Below, piece by piece: positions 40,793 to 51,586 of a stretch of DNA of 64,000 bases. This DNA is from Epithemia pelagica (taxonomy: Eukaryota; Bacillariophyta; Bacillariophyceae; Surirellales; Surirellaceae). The notes beneath the pieces were generated by a model. The model had not been told where the DNA came from. It saw nothing but the letters and a program-made list of their open reading frames with translations, and ran no database searches. Location: the NCBI GenBank assembly GCA_946965045.2, contig OX337234.1, positions 1,922,001-1,986,000 on the forward strand, in the 5' to 3' direction. Numbering within the stretch: the stretch's first letter is position 1; each line of letters begins with the position of its first letter. The translations under genes and the position numbers were made by a program.

Positions 40793-43552
40793 CTAGGAAA
40801 GGACGAATGTTTGTATTGACCTTGCCGGAATGGACGACGTCATCAAGACGTTGTCTTGATCTTGAAGCACAAAGTTGGCCGACAGAGTCGCTTCGTTCAG
40901 TAGGACGACAGTCTTTTTGTTGCTGCGGGGCGTCACAAAGGCGCCCGTTTGCAAAAAGGGCCATCCTGTCGTCATGCAGACCTCATCTCCGAAAAATGTG
41001 GACGATGCTTCACCAAACTGGGCATCAATCTTCCAATTGGCCGATGGATCCGAGTCGCAATCTCCCAGTACCACCTGTGCTCCACCAAGTGGTCCATTGG
41101 CTCCCCCATTGTTGGCCAGCTCTAAAATGGTTAAACATTGCTGTGAATCGGAACTGGGATGGTTCAACAACATGATCTTGTACATGTCGTCGTTGGAGCC
41201 GGGCTCGTCACTGCCCGAAACGGGTACGACATTAAAGATTCCCGCCGAGGCGCTGTCGCAGCTGACCAGACGAAGTCCGAGGAATTCGGGATCGACGTCA
41301 CTGGCGATACAACTCTTGGTCGGTCGTCCCAACCAATCATGACCACGCACCGTAATATGTTTGCTTTGTTCAAACTCCCAATCAAACATTTGTCGTGTGG
41401 ATCCTTCGCAGGGCCACAGCGTGATTTCAATTCCCTCCCGTGCCAAATTATTCTCGCCACCGCCGGCCACCACGGAACCCGTGGGTCGGAAAATGCGTCC
41501 TCCTCCTCCTTTGTTGCTCTCCTCAGTATTGCTGCTGCTGCTGGATGACGCCGAGGAGGAGGTTACCAATCCCGGAACGGCGTAGGACCCGGGTCGTACA
41601 TACCTGGAAATATGTCCCATGTAATAATAGATTGGTTGTACCACAACTCCAACATCCAAATATTTTGCGGGAAAGCCCAATGCCTGCAATTCTTCACGGG
41701 TTCGTTCATCCCCCACATTCAGTTCACCCAAGGGATGGCTTTTCTCAAAGGGTGGCAATGGCTGTTTATTGTTGGCATTCCGTGCTCGATGGGGAGCCGC
41801 CAAGAGGGTGGATTCACACACATTTCCCAAATGATTGGGACCGCCAATCGAATCCAAAATCAAATTCCATTCGGTCCATCCATTGCTGCCAGCCGCCAAA
41901 TCGGCCAATACCGTATGGGCATAGCGTTCTGCGCGGTCCCACGCGACGCGGATATCCCCACCGGCATACCCCGTCGAAGGACAATGACAGGATTCACTCC
42001 CCAAGAGCAATTCTTGTTCCTCTTCGTCTTGTCCCTCGTGTCGCAAGGTTGCTTGAAGGCGATGCATATTGGGAATTCCCAAGGCTCCATCCAACAAGCG
42101 ATCCATACCACCGGCGTACCAATGATAGGCAATTCCATTGACATAGTCTCGTGCCCCCAGCGTCGCGTTGAGTAGTACATTGGTCCAGTCATTGATGTGA
42201 TCCTTGTTGTGATCAAAGACAAAGAGTTTGACAGTGGGATGATCGTGTGCCAGTCGGGGACCCAAATGATGAGCCACAAATTCCGTTTCCAATTCCGGTG
42301 TAAAGGAACAGGCTTCCCAGGGAGCGGCAAATTCAGGTTCGTTTTGCACCGTCACGGCCCAAATGGGCAAGCCCAATTGCGAATAGGCGGTCAAGAATTT
42401 GGAAAAATACAAGGCCCATGCGGCGGCATAGGGGGATGTGGGACCGACCCCGTCCCGGACACAGACGGGCTCGGCGGACGATACCATGGTTTCGGCATGT
42501 ACGGCAGTTTCATTGTCATTGGGTGTGGGTGCCTTCATCCACGACGGTGGAGACCAGGGACTCACCATGAGCAACAAATTGCCATCTTGGACGCCCGAAT
42601 CATGGTAGTCGTCGTCGTCATTGGTCGAGGAGGAGGATGTCCCCCAGGCATTTCGGAGAACGGACACGGCTCGAAGTGCCATGTCCACCATACCCGATTC
42701 GACATCATGTTGGAGTCCCATATCAAAATGGTTCAATTCAAAGTCTCCGTCCATGTCATCAAAGGAATAGGATTCGACCGAAAAATCGCAGGAATTAATG
42801 GGGATGCGACCGAGGGAGTATCCCAGGCCCGTTTTGCCAAAGAGCAATTCCATGACGGCATCTTTCCCCTCGGTGGACAATTGATTGTAGTTGAGCGCCG
42901 AGGCTTCGGTAAAGGCTCCACCAAATCCATAAATGGGAGGACGATCGGCAAAGGCCCTTGTGGAAAAGTCCACTTGTAAAATGGCATCCGGGGCCTGAAA
43001 GTGATTGACTTGAGACGTCAAGGGACTTGTTGGCACGGATCCATTCGTGTCTGGAGATGCCTTCTGACCCTGTTCTTGGGATGCGCTAAAAAAGCCATAC
43101 CCTCCCTGTGCCACTGGTGGTGGACGCGGCTGGGCCGGAAAGCACGCCAAGGGTGACCACTGCTGGGAGGGTGCCGTCATGGAAGTTTGGATCCCCTCTT
43201 GAAAGACTGGAATCGCACGCGTGTCGTCGTCGTTGTCATCCTGGTTGGGAGCGTTCCAATATTCACACAACGGCCGATACACGAGTGGGGAGGTCGTCGT
43301 TCGGGGAGTGTCGTCTACCCCACCAGTAATGGCTCGTGCCGCGTCGCCGCCGCCATTCGGTGGTGACCTCCACGGAAAGAGATAGACAAAGGCCAGTACC
43401 ACAAACAAGGTGATCAACCCCACTGCTGCTCGTTTCGCCGCATGGAGTCGAGACGACTGGGTCGGGTAGTTGGTGGTGGTGGCAATGGTCGTTTGAAGCA
43501 AGGGATCTTCTTCGCTTTCGGCCCGAGAAAGATTCATTTGGGTCGACGACAT
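40793..43552 (-). CDS. GH30 glucosylceramidase-like glycosidase with lectin-like C-terminal insert
   Basis: 919 aa, single exon, ATG at 43552. The N-terminus has a signal anchor (AVGLITLFVVLAFVYLFPWR), then a low-complexity linker. The GH30 (beta/alpha)8 barrel begins near IYGFGGAFTEASA, followed by YSLGRIPINSCDFS, LLLMVSPWSPPSWMK and the acid/base Glu in WAVTVQNEPEFA (about residue 404). The nucleophile Glu is in LLGSESCHCP (about residue 520), and GWTEWNLILD and IYYYMGHISRYVRPGS come next. Between SGSVVAGGG and the closing strand (TVVLLNEA...SIQTFVLS) lies about 170 aa with repeated Cys/Trp/Gln patterns (LWPCEGSTRQMFDWEF; QVVLGDCDSDPSANWKID) like a beta-trefoil ricin-B-type lectin module. 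It probably hydrolyses beta-glucosylceramide or related glucosides in the secretory or vacuolar lumen. Human GBA lacks the insert. Confidence 0.92.
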   Translation of the reverse strand: MSSTQMNLSRAESEEDPLLQTTIATTTNYPTQSSRLHAAKRAAVGLITLFVVLAFVYLFPWRSPPNGGGDAARAITGGVDDTPRTTTSPLVYRPLCEYWNAPNQDDNDDDTRAIPVFQEGIQTSMTAPSQQWSPLACFPAQPRPPPVAQGGYGFFSASQEQGQKASPDTNGSVPTSPLTSQVNHFQAPDAILQVDFSTRAFADRPPIYGFGGAFTEASALNYNQLSTEGKDAVMELLFGKTGLGYSLGRIPINSCDFSVESYSFDDMDGDFELNHFDMGLQHDVESGMVDMALRAVSVLRNAWGTSSSSTNDDDDYHDSGVQDGNLLLMVSPWSPPSWMKAPTPNDNETAVHAETMVSSAEPVCVRDGVGPTSPYAAAWALYFSKFLTAYSQLGLPIWAVTVQNEPEFAAPWEACSFTPELETEFVAHHLGPRLAHDHPTVKLFVFDHNKDHINDWTNVLLNATLGARDYVNGIAYHWYAGGMDRLLDGALGIPNMHRLQATLRHEGQDEEEQELLLGSESCHCPSTGYAGGDIRVAWDRAERYAHTVLADLAAGSNGWTEWNLILDSIGGPNHLGNVCESTLLAAPHRARNANNKQPLPPFEKSHPLGELNVGDERTREELQALGFPAKYLDVGVVVQPIYYYMGHISRYVRPGSYAVPGLVTSSSASSSSSSNTEESNKGGGGRIFRPTGSVVAGGGENNLAREGIEITLWPCEGSTRQMFDWEFEQSKHITVRGHDWLGRPTKSCIASDVDPEFLGLRLVSCDSASAGIFNVVPVSGSDEPGSNDDMYKIMLLNHPSSDSQQCLTILELANNGGANGPLGGAQVVLGDCDSDPSANWKIDAQFGEASSTFFGDEVCMTTGWPFLQTGAFVTPRSNKKTVVLLNEATLSANFVLQDQDNVLMTSSIPARSIQTFVLS

Positions 43553-43930
43553 GCTCTATACTTTGCCGTGGACAACAAGTCTTTCCCTCTCAAACCAACA
43601 ACAAGGATCTTTCTTTCTTTGTGATTCGAATGCCTGTTGCGGTTGACTATTGATGCTTCTGGATCGTCCAAGAATCTTGGATTCGTCCAGTCCTCTCTTT
43701 TCTGTTTGATGGATCGAGTGGTGGAGGGTGGAGGTGCGATGGCGAGAGATCTTTTTGTGCGACCACCATTCAGACAAAAGATCCTTTGAGTCCCGAGTCG
43801 GTCCCCCTCATTTTTCATTCACGAATCGTTTTTGCTCTGTCCCATTGTTCCAAAGTGTTTTGTGGTTGTGTAATCGCCAAAGCACTTGTTGTGCCGTAAT
43901 CCAAGCTGAACACACAGTATTACTATCGGA
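43553..43930. other. Divergent promoter region (GH30 / BCD1)
   Basis: 378 bp between divergent starts. No element was recognised. Confidence 0.4.
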
Positions 43931-45658
43931 ATGGAGGATGGTTCCAGGGCCACCACCACAATCGGTTTCTGCCGCCAGCAGCAGGGACAACCATCCGACC
44001 AACCATCCGACCAACCATCCGACCAACCATCCGACCACCCACGGAATGAGGATCCTGGTCGTCCGGTCGAAGGAGACCCATCTCCGCAAGAGTTGCAACC
44101 ACCTCTGTGTCAAGAATGTCTCAAGACTCGAGCGTTGTATCAGTGTCCTCGATGTGGTTTTCGATCCTGCTCGTTGCAGTGTTGCTTGGTCCACAAGAAA
44201 CAACGGAACTGCAACGGCAAACGCATCTTGTTTGCGACTCCTCCCTCGACGAACCATCATGCGGACCACAACAAGAACAAGACGACGACAAATGATTCGA
44301 GTAGGGGCAAGTTTTTTGTCCCCCTGTCACGCATGACGGATCAAACCATGGTCCAAGACTTTTACTTTTTGCAACAAGTTGGACAACGGGTCGAATCCAA
44401 TCAACGGAAACGTCCGGCCAGTGTCATGGGGTCCACCCAGCACCATTCGTCGTCGTTTCGGCGGCGCAACGACCACAACCACCAAAACCGAACACGAGGC
44501 CGACCCTTTCACGAGGTTGGGTCCACGCGACAAGGAGGAGGAGGAGGAGGAGGAGGAGGAGGAGAAGTCGAGGAGCAAACTGGTTTGCTAGGGAAATCAC
44601 ACAACACAGACGACCCGAACCCGGAACCATGCTCCCAGCCAGAACCAGAATTGCATCCCTTATTGATGCAGCCGGTTGCCACCCATCAATGGGTGTTGGG
44701 TGGACCCTCGGGTCGTCGTGCGCCCAAATCTCGTAGTACGACCTTGGCACGAGTCGCGGCCTCTCCGCAGCGACGGGTTCATATTCTCTTCATGCCTCCG
44801 GGAATGCAACGTCCCCTGCAAAACAAATCGTTTGTGAAAAAGCAACACAAAACCAAGGCGCCATGCTCACAGTTGCCAGAGCCGGAACAGGACCCACCAC
44901 GTCCACAAACCAAACAGCTGCAAGAAGTGATTCATTGGACCGTGGAATGTAAAATCTACGGCAAGGTGCAGCAGGAAAATGATCTCAATCCCAACCACCA
45001 AACTACTACTAGTACTAGTACTACTACAAGTCCCCACTCACAAACTATCACCACCACCAACTCTCCAACGACAACCACAACGAGTCGAGGTACTTGTGTG
45101 GACCAATTTTATACTCTCTTGTCCGAAGAGTCCTTGGTTCCTCAGGAACTAGAACACCACTGGGAACAACGACGATTGCAGTTGCGACGGGCCAACATTC
45201 TTTCCAAGAAATCCACCGACGGTGGCAACGACGGGTGGATCCATCATTCGTGCGGCGGCGAGTTGGAATGGTTGCTCGAAGTCCGACGGCCCTCACAACC
45301 ACTCACCTATCGATCCTTGTCCTCCTCCTCCTCTGTGAACCACCAACTCCACTTGCGAGAAGCCTTGCACGATTGTACGGTTTTGGAATTTCCCACCATT
45401 CATGGAGTGCCACGCAGTCAAAGCCAAGCCTGGCCTCGTCTCGTGACTCCCCTTGTCTCTGCCCATTCAAACGAAACAGAAGAAGGACCCTCTACATCAA
45501 TCTTGTCGTCCAAGACCGAAACGAAACCAGCAACAACTTGTACTGTGCCATTGGATACATCTGAACCATCTTCCGCAAAAGAGCAAGTCACACCAACGAT
45601 TGAGCAGAAACACTCACAACAAGTCCCCCCTACGCCAAACGTCGAATCGACGGAATGA
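43931..45658 (+). CDS. BCD1: Box C/D snoRNP assembly factor BCD1 (ZNHIT6-like, HIT zinc finger)
   Basis: 575 aa, single exon, start MEDGSRATTT. The zf-HIT finger at 60-94 has C60, C63, C72, C75, C80, C84, H88 and C94 (CQECLKTRALYQCPRCGFRS...). FVPLSRMTDQTMVQDFYFLQQ matches the BCD1 region after the finger. Further family blocks are ARVAASPQRRVHILFMPPGMQ, NKSFVKKQ and IHWTVECKIYG, with a C-terminal WLLEVRRPSQPLTYRSL-type strand. BCD1 controls early assembly of box C/D snoRNPs for rRNA 2'-O-methylation in the nucleolus. Oddities: a QPSD x4 tandem peptide near the N-terminus, a poly-Gly tract from a GGA microsatellite, and long Thr/Ser/Gln-rich linkers that make it longer than the yeast protein (about 370 aa). 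Confidence 0.88.
   Translation: MEDGSRATTTIGFCRQQQGQPSDQPSDQPSDQPSDHPRNEDPGRPVEGDPSPQELQPPLCQECLKTRALYQCPRCGFRSCSLQCCLVHKKQRNCNGKRILFATPPSTNHHADHNKNKTTTNDSSRGKFFVPLSRMTDQTMVQDFYFLQQVGQRVESNQRKRPASVMGSTQHHSSSFRRRNDHNHQNRTRGRPFHEVGSTRQGGGGGGGGGGEVEEQTGLLGKSHNTDDPNPEPCSQPEPELHPLLMQPVATHQWVLGGPSGRRAPKSRSTTLARVAASPQRRVHILFMPPGMQRPLQNKSFVKKQHKTKAPCSQLPEPEQDPPRPQTKQLQEVIHWTVECKIYGKVQQENDLNPNHQTTTSTSTTTSPHSQTITTTNSPTTTTTSRGTCVDQFYTLLSEESLVPQELEHHWEQRRLQLRRANILSKKSTDGGNDGWIHHSCGGELEWLLEVRRPSQPLTYRSLSSSSSVNHQLHLREALHDCTVLEFPTIHGVPRSQSQAWPRLVTPLVSAHSNETEEGPSTSILSSKTETKPATTCTVPLDTSEPSSAKEQVTPTIEQKHSQQVPPTPNVESTE
43988..44035 (+). repeat. 12-bp tandem repeat x4 inside BCD1
   Basis: Four perfect units of CAACCATCCGAC encode the QPSD tetrapeptide repeat (read in the gene's frame). 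Being a multiple of three, copy-number change would keep the frame. Confidence 0.92.
44533..44564 (+). repeat. (GGA)n microsatellite in coding sequence
   Basis: A run of about ten GGA/GAG triplets inside the BCD1 frame, encoding a poly-Gly stretch. Confidence 0.85.
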
Positions 45659-45717
45659 GTTAAATGATGGTATCAAACTGTTTTTGAGAAACGAATAAGA
45701 CAATGTTTACTTATATT

Positions 45718-46680
45718 CTAGGTGTTGAATTCGTTGGTCAATTTCATGTGTTCCACCGTGAGTTTGGAAACTGTTTTAAAGTTGGGATGCTCGGCCGATT
45801 GCATCAGCATAAAGGCCGCCGATTGTGCCGTGGTAACAAAGGCTCCCGCGGATTGCATTCGTTGAATGGCCACGGTGCGATCAATGGGTTGTTGACTGCT
45901 CACTCCATCGACAATGACGTGAACGTCCTTCCCCTGCTCCAACAAATCCAAACAGGTTTGTTGGACACACACATGGGTCTCAATGCCTACCAACAAAAAG
46001 GTAGTCTTATCGGCAAAGTCTGTTTGCAATTTGGATTGAACTTGCGGTGTCATCATACTAAATAACTTTTTTTCAAACACCAGATTGGCCGCTTGCAAGG
46101 ACTCCACCGATGTGGTTGATTCGGGTGAAAAGCATTCCGTCATGGTGGGACCAAACACTTTGGTGTATTGTTGGGTTGCCAAAATAGGGACATCCAAGGC
46201 CGATGCGACGCTCGTCATGTATTGCGTCGTTTGCAGGACGGTTGACATTTTGTGAATCACGTCGCGAAATCGTTCTTGCATATCGCACACCAACAAGAGA
46301 GTCTTGGAAGGATCCAATTTTCCCACGGCCCGACGTGCGACAGAAGAGGCCATGCTGCTGTTGTTGTGATTATCTTCTTTATTTGAACTGGAAAGGGCGG
46401 ACAAAACCCAAAGAGGCGAACGAGACAAGGGATGAGGGGCGCCGACACGGACGAGAAACGCGAATGTGGTGGTGGAAGGAACTGTAATCAACCACCGAAG
46501 GGAAGTTGTAGCGCGGATGCAACAATGGAAAGCCACCCAAAGTCGTAAAAGGAAAATAACAGTAAACGAAAAGGCAAAGTATGGATCCCGTCGCGATGGT
46601 CGAGAAGGAACAGCACCGGTAGGAGATGACGGCACCATCAAAGATTTCTGACGCCATAATGAGCGACTTCCCATTCCCAT
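45718..46680 (-). CDS. Isochorismatase-family cysteine hydrolase (ISOC-like)
   Basis: 320 aa from the ATG at 46680; the internal ATG at 46353 (MASSVARRAVGKLDPSK) would give 211 aa, closer to the usual length. The hydrolase domain carries the catalytic triad: Asp133 (LVCDMQERF), Lys205 (FEKKLFSMM) and Cys238 (VGIETHVCVQQT). It lacks the carrier-protein domain of siderophore isochorismatases and resembles eukaryotic ISOC1/ISOC2. The substrate is unknown. The 110-residue N-terminal extension is basic with a hydrophobic stretch (FSFTVIFLLRLWVAFHC). It could be an organelle-targeting region or 5' UTR read as coding; I cannot decide. The gene converges with BCD1, with 59 bp between stops. Confidence 0.88.
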   Translation of the reverse strand: MGMGSRSLWRQKSLMVPSSPTGAVPSRPSRRDPYFAFSFTVIFLLRLWVAFHCCIRATTSLRWLITVPSTTTFAFLVRVGAPHPLSRSPLWVLSALSSSNKEDNHNNSSMASSVARRAVGKLDPSKTLLLVCDMQERFRDVIHKMSTVLQTTQYMTSVASALDVPILATQQYTKVFGPTMTECFSPESTTSVESLQAANLVFEKKLFSMMTPQVQSKLQTDFADKTTFLLVGIETHVCVQQTCLDLLEQGKDVHVIVDGVSSQQPIDRTVAIQRMQSAGAFVTTAQSAAFMLMQSAEHPNFKTVSKLTVEHMKLTNEFNT

Positions 46681-46942
46681 TTCCCAGAGCTACCCCTACT
46701 TTCCAATACTACGCCGCTCAGCCCACAGTGAGAAGGTTTGCGATCCTCTAAACGCTCGGGATTCTTTTGCGAACCCAGAAACACACCATACACGTTGCCA
46801 TCCTTTGTATCCACTCAAGGAGATCTCGGCGGAATACTTTGTGACGAGAAGCCGACTGTTTCCAGAGAAGATCCAGAACGCACTTCTTCTTTGAACTAAA
46901 TTCGCGTTTGCTGTGCCGATAGCTCCGTTTGGAACTAGAACG

Positions 46943-47878
46943 ATGAAGCCGAACGACTCTGTTACCAACGATTCAAATTTGGTGTTTGTTCTGCCGGGTG
47001 ACGACATTAGTCACCACATTGTCCAAAAACAACCAAGTGGCGAAGATAAGATTTTGTTGGGAACTGGCTTGAGACGATTTTCATCTGGATCTTCTGATGA
47101 CGGAGAAATGGTTTCGAACGGTTCTTCGTTGGATGGTCGCGTACATGCAACACTCTCGGGTTGTTTGCAATATCAATGTCGTTCCACCTCTTCCGGGAAA
47201 AAGAAACACAAGAAGCATGTCTTTTGGATTCAAAGTAGTAATGCGGCTCGACCAATTCAAGTGCATGATCGTGTGGTTGGAATCGTTCAAGAGCGGATTG
47301 GTCCAGATGGAGCTGGTGGAGAGTATGTACGGATCCATTTGGGTAAGGAGAGTATCCCCTCCACAGCAGTGTTGTCCAATTTGAGCTTTGAAGGCGCCAC
47401 CAAACGAAACAAACCCAATCTGGAAGTGGGACAAGTACTGTACGCTCGCGTGGCAGAGTACGAAACTTGTTTGGAACCCGTCTTGTCATGTCAGTTGGGT
47501 CCGAACGATAGTACGGCCATCAAGGCCAAGGATTGGATGACCAACGAAGGGGTCTACGGTGTGTTGCAGGGAGGGACCGCCTTTTCAGTGACGCCGGGTT
47601 TGGCCCGAGTTTTGTTGTCTCCCGAGGCTGGAGGACTATGGGAATCTGTCACGCGACATACCTTGACGTCTACCTTTGAAATCTCGATTGGTGTCAATGG
47701 TTTGCTGTGGATCCATGCCAATCCCAGTCCACAAGCCACCATTGTTCTGCAGAATGCTATTTTGAACTCACAACTACTGACGCCTGAACAAACGGCGGCA
47801 ATGGTCAAGCAGTTGGCCTATACCGTGCAAAAGCATATGCAACGGCATCAGGACAGAACTGGGGACTACCTAGATTGA
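46943..47878 (+). CDS. RRP40: RNA exosome subunit RRP40 / EXOSC3
   Basis: 311 aa from the ATG at 46943 (MKPNDSVTNDS), single exon. The N-terminal domain begins VFVLPGDDIS...ILLGTGLRRF; the S1-type domain contains VHDRVVGIVQERIGPDGAG. The family hallmark LSFEGATKRNKPNLEVGQVLYARV is followed by EPVLSCQLGP and the KH-type domain with LARVLLSPE, FEISIGVNGLLWIHA and ATIVLQNAI. The usual GMNGRIWV is GVNGLLWI here. RRP40 is one of three S1/KH cap proteins of the nine-subunit exosome core that guides RNA to the 3'-5' nuclease in nucleus and cytoplasm. Length is normal. A charged, Ser-rich insert (SGSSDDGEMVSNGSS) lies before the S1 domain. Confidence 0.92.
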   Translation: MKPNDSVTNDSNLVFVLPGDDISHHIVQKQPSGEDKILLGTGLRRFSSGSSDDGEMVSNGSSLDGRVHATLSGCLQYQCRSTSSGKKKHKKHVFWIQSSNAARPIQVHDRVVGIVQERIGPDGAGGEYVRIHLGKESIPSTAVLSNLSFEGATKRNKPNLEVGQVLYARVAEYETCLEPVLSCQLGPNDSTAIKAKDWMTNEGVYGVLQGGTAFSVTPGLARVLLSPEAGGLWESVTRHTLTSTFEISIGVNGLLWIHANPSPQATIVLQNAILNSQLLTPEQTAAMVKQLAYTVQKHMQRHQDRTGDYLD

Positions 47879-48963
47879 GGCAAGATAAGAAATTCGACTG
47901 CATCCAAAGACCACGACCGTGGACAACTTTTACTGGCGTAACTTTTGCCAGAGGCTTGTCTGAAAATGGGACCTGTCACTTTTGATAAAGTACGTGGCAG
48001 CCATGAAGCTTCAGGATCTGATGAATCCCTCTCATTGCGGTCCCAATTTCGATGCATTCCAGAGCCGAGCCTGACAGTGGACGTTGCGTTTCAAGGTCTA
48101 GGTAGAGGAAGTGACTTCGGTAGAGTGTACTCATGCAATCCTGTGAGAAGGAACGTCAAGAGAACTGGAAAAGATGGAGTAGGCACCTCACTTGTTGCGG
48201 ATTGGCACAGCTAAGGATGCACGGTACCCAAGCTCTTGCCTGAATGGATGTCGAAACTATTCACCTATTGATTCTGGTGTGCAATCCATTTTTTACATGG
48301 CTCAACATTTGTTTGGTAGTTTTGAACTAAGGCATACTATTACTCCTGTAACGCTATCCACTGCGGAGATGCTTGGAGAGTCCCGAGTCCCAAAGACAAG
48401 AGTTTGGGTGTTGTTGGTCATCAAAAAATCACACCCGCACTACAACGTGCAATGCCGCGCAGGACATGATTGTGTTCTCTTCTGACCATTCACTACTTAC
48501 TACTTACAAGTAGCGGTATGATTGTTCCTTCGTTCTCACCGTTTTGAACAGACTTCATCATTCGTGCATCGGGTGTATTGTAGAAGGCTATTCGGAAACA
48601 TATACTTTTTGAAATATGCCCTATGTATTGAATATAAGCCCTATTATATTGTGGTGTATATTTATTGTACCATCTTTCGGTCCTGGCTCCTCTTACGTTT
48701 GTTACGCCTCGTCACTTTTGTTGGAAACGCCCAAACAACAGAATTTTAGGACCTGTCCCAGCCAGAAACAAAAACTATGTGGGGGTGTGATGTGATACAA
48801 AACACCCAACGCTACAACCGATGAGCCGATGCAGAGAGAGGCTTTGTTCATGGGTCAAGTGCAGGAGAGTGGAACTTGAACAAACCTTGACATCCCTTCT
48901 AAGACCGGCTCTTTATGCTGCGTTGCTGCTGCTGATCATCGTCTACATCATTCGACCGGAAGC
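47879..48963. other. Gene-free intergenic region
   Basis: About 1.1 kb with an AT-rich part at about 48600-48680. No coding, RNA or repeat feature was supported. Confidence 0.45.
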
Positions 48964-51038
48964 ATGCAGGACGATCTCGACGACCTGTTCCCCACATCTG
49001 CAACGCCTACTTTCTTTTCGGTGCAGTCTGCTGCATCGCCTAAAAGCAGGTCTTCGTCACCCTCGAAGGCCAAGAATAGAGTAGTACAACCACCGGTATG
49101 TTGACCATGTTTGGGGGAGAAGATTGAGCTTTGTCTTACTTGGTAGCACATCGATGATGAATGACTCACTTTGTGACAACCTTCCCACTTGTCGCGTGGT
49201 CTCGTTGATTTCAGCCAGACTCATTTGAATTTGTAGATGGCAGTGATGGGAGCGATATTGACGGGGCAAATCGCAGTCAAGAAAATGCCAAGAAAAAGGT
49301 GAAAAAGAAAACAACCAAAACTGTCAAAAAGAAGAAGAAAGTCTCTCAACCATTCGACATGGAGGAAGCGAATAAATCGTTTGGTTTTGGTGATTTTGAT
49401 GATATTTCTGCAACCAAGAGTCCCACCCCGGATGACTCCTTTGACAATGATGACGCAAAAATAATGGAATCCTTCTCCAGTCCAGTAGCATTCAATGACT
49501 CTTTCACAAACATGGGTACAAACAAGCCAATTCGTAAAAAGAAGGAAGGAAGCAAAAAGAAAAAGAATGGCGAAAAAGAGCTTTCTCCTCGTCACACTTC
49601 ATCCCCGTCCAACAGAAAACTCATGACCATGCAGCCGCGAGCCAAACAGAAATCGTCGGGGAAACTGACGACGGACCGAAGCACGTCCCCTTCGAGTCGA
49701 CAAAAGTTGTCCAAGCAAAAGTGGTCCACCAAATTATCTCAGAAGAGTAAACAGCAACAACCACAAAGCACCTTTGCGGCGGGAGATGATACGGACTGGT
49801 TCTTTCCCGATCCCAATAAAAGTGCTACCTTTGAAACCAGCACCAATTCCTCACCGCTGCGTGGTTCCAACGGAAAATCCAAAAAGTCATCTTCAAATGG
49901 AGCATCCAGTCCGACGCGAACGAGCAGTAGGAAATATCAGTCGAGACGAAGTTCCATGGTTGGTCGGGTCGGTTCCACTGACAACAGTTCCATGGAACTA
50001 GCGGAAGTGGCAAAGGCCGAATACAAAAAGTCACGGAGAAGAAGCTACGCTGGAAAAGAAGAAAAGGAAAAGGAGAAGAGCAAATCGCGTTCAAAGACAA
50101 AGAGTAGTACCAAAATACACACAGCAAATGACATTATTTCGAAAAAGACAGTGTCTCCACCGTCATCGCCGACTTTAAAGCAACGGAGACCACCTCGGGA
50201 ATTGTTTGCTATTTTAGACATTGAACCGTGGAGCAGTGATAATACGACCTACTCGGACGAAGAACTGATGGATGCCATTGAGGCAGATCCAGAGTCTGTC
50301 AAGAAGAAGTACCGATTCGAGTTCTTTGGAGTTGTTATTTATCCCTTTTCAATGATGTGCGCCATTGGATCATCTTTAGAGGCCATCCAAATGTGTTACG
50401 AGGTGTTCCCAGAGGCCTTGCAAGAAAAAGACCCATGGGTCGGTTCTCCTCTTCATTATGCCTGTGGGTACGAAGGTCCTTTTGAAGTAGTCGAATGGTT
50501 GATTGAGCAGGAATCCAACATGTTGACGACAGTCAACCGACTGAAAAGGAGTCCATTTCATATTGCATGTCAGTTTAATCCACGATCAGAGATTCTGGAA
50601 GCACTTTTACACACAGCGCCCATGGGCCTTGAGATCGCGGACAAGTACGGATGCACACCACTTCATTTAGCGTGCGAGAACAATGCACCCATTGAAGTGC
50701 TCGAGATGATGACAGACAAGTTCAGTATGGCATGCATAGCCACTTCTCAAGCTGGAGCTTCTCCGCTTCACCTTGCACTCGAGAACCGAGTGAACTTGCC
50801 CAAGATTAAAATTCTGATCAAAGCTCAAGAGTCCGTTTTGACTATTCGAGATGTCGAAGGTCGTACCCCTCTACATATGGCCATTGAGAACGAATGTGAC
50901 GTTAAGATTATCAGATTTTTGGTCAAGTCTTGCCCAGCGAGTTTGGATTACAAGACGGAATGGCAATCGGAGACACCAATGGAAATGGCGAAACGTCTAA
51001 ATGCAAACCATGAAGTGCTGGATGCACTCATAGAGTAA
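48964..51038 (+). CDS. Ankyrin-repeat protein with Lys/Ser-rich N-terminal half
   Basis: Two exons, 48964..49095 and 49215..51038, about 651 aa. The intron (49096..49214, GTATGT...CAG, phase 0) joins VVQPP to PDSFEFVDG. The N-terminus is acidic (MQDDLDDLFPTS), followed by a long disordered Lys/Ser/Thr-rich region with several basic patches (KKKTTKTVKKKKKV; RRSYAGKEEKEKEK). From about residue 430 there are roughly six ankyrin repeats, for example GSPLHYACGYEGPFEVVEWL, RSPFHIACQFNPRSEILEAL, CTPLHLACENNAPIEVLEMM and RTPLHMAIENECDVKIIRFL. Such proteins are abundant in diatoms; the repeats suggest a protein-binding scaffold and the basic patches a nuclear location. No enzymatic domain is present. 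The exact function cannot be inferred. Confidence 0.82.
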
Positions 51039-51586
51039 TGCTTTTCACGAAGGAAACTACGACCACAAACGTACAGAATCAATGGCCCATGGACTTGTTC
51101 TCGTCCCTTGGGCATTCTTTACAGCCTTCCTCGTTTTTCGTGGTTCTTGTTGTCTTTCTTGTGATTTAGCCCGCTAATTCCGGTTCATTTTCTCTGTACG
51201 TTGTCCTTTCTTCCTTGTGTCTACGCGCAATGTTGTAGTGACTCATTGGCTTCTGAAACGGAAGAGTCGCATTTGTAGTACGCTTTTGAATAACATTGTT
51301 CCCCTCGAGAAAATTGTTGCCTGGACTTACTGTATTAAAGTCAAAGGAACAGTGACCCATATGACATCTACAGGTGTACTTCTCAGATTGACGCAACGCA
51401 TTCTTTAGGAATTTGGAACAGTGCTGTATATCTGCCGTCACCTTTGATGCTGGTCCATAAATAAACTGCTCTTCTAGTATTTTACAAGCCACAGAAAGGT
51501 AGTGGTACTAAAGAAGCACATGTGTTGTCTCTGATGTGACACTTTTGCAATGATTGCCCCATGCCCGGTCTCCTTTGGTGGTAACT
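51039..51586. other. Convergent intergenic region
   Basis: About 550 bp between the ankyrin gene and the 3' end of Cys-rich protein 1. No feature was recognised. Confidence 0.45.
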
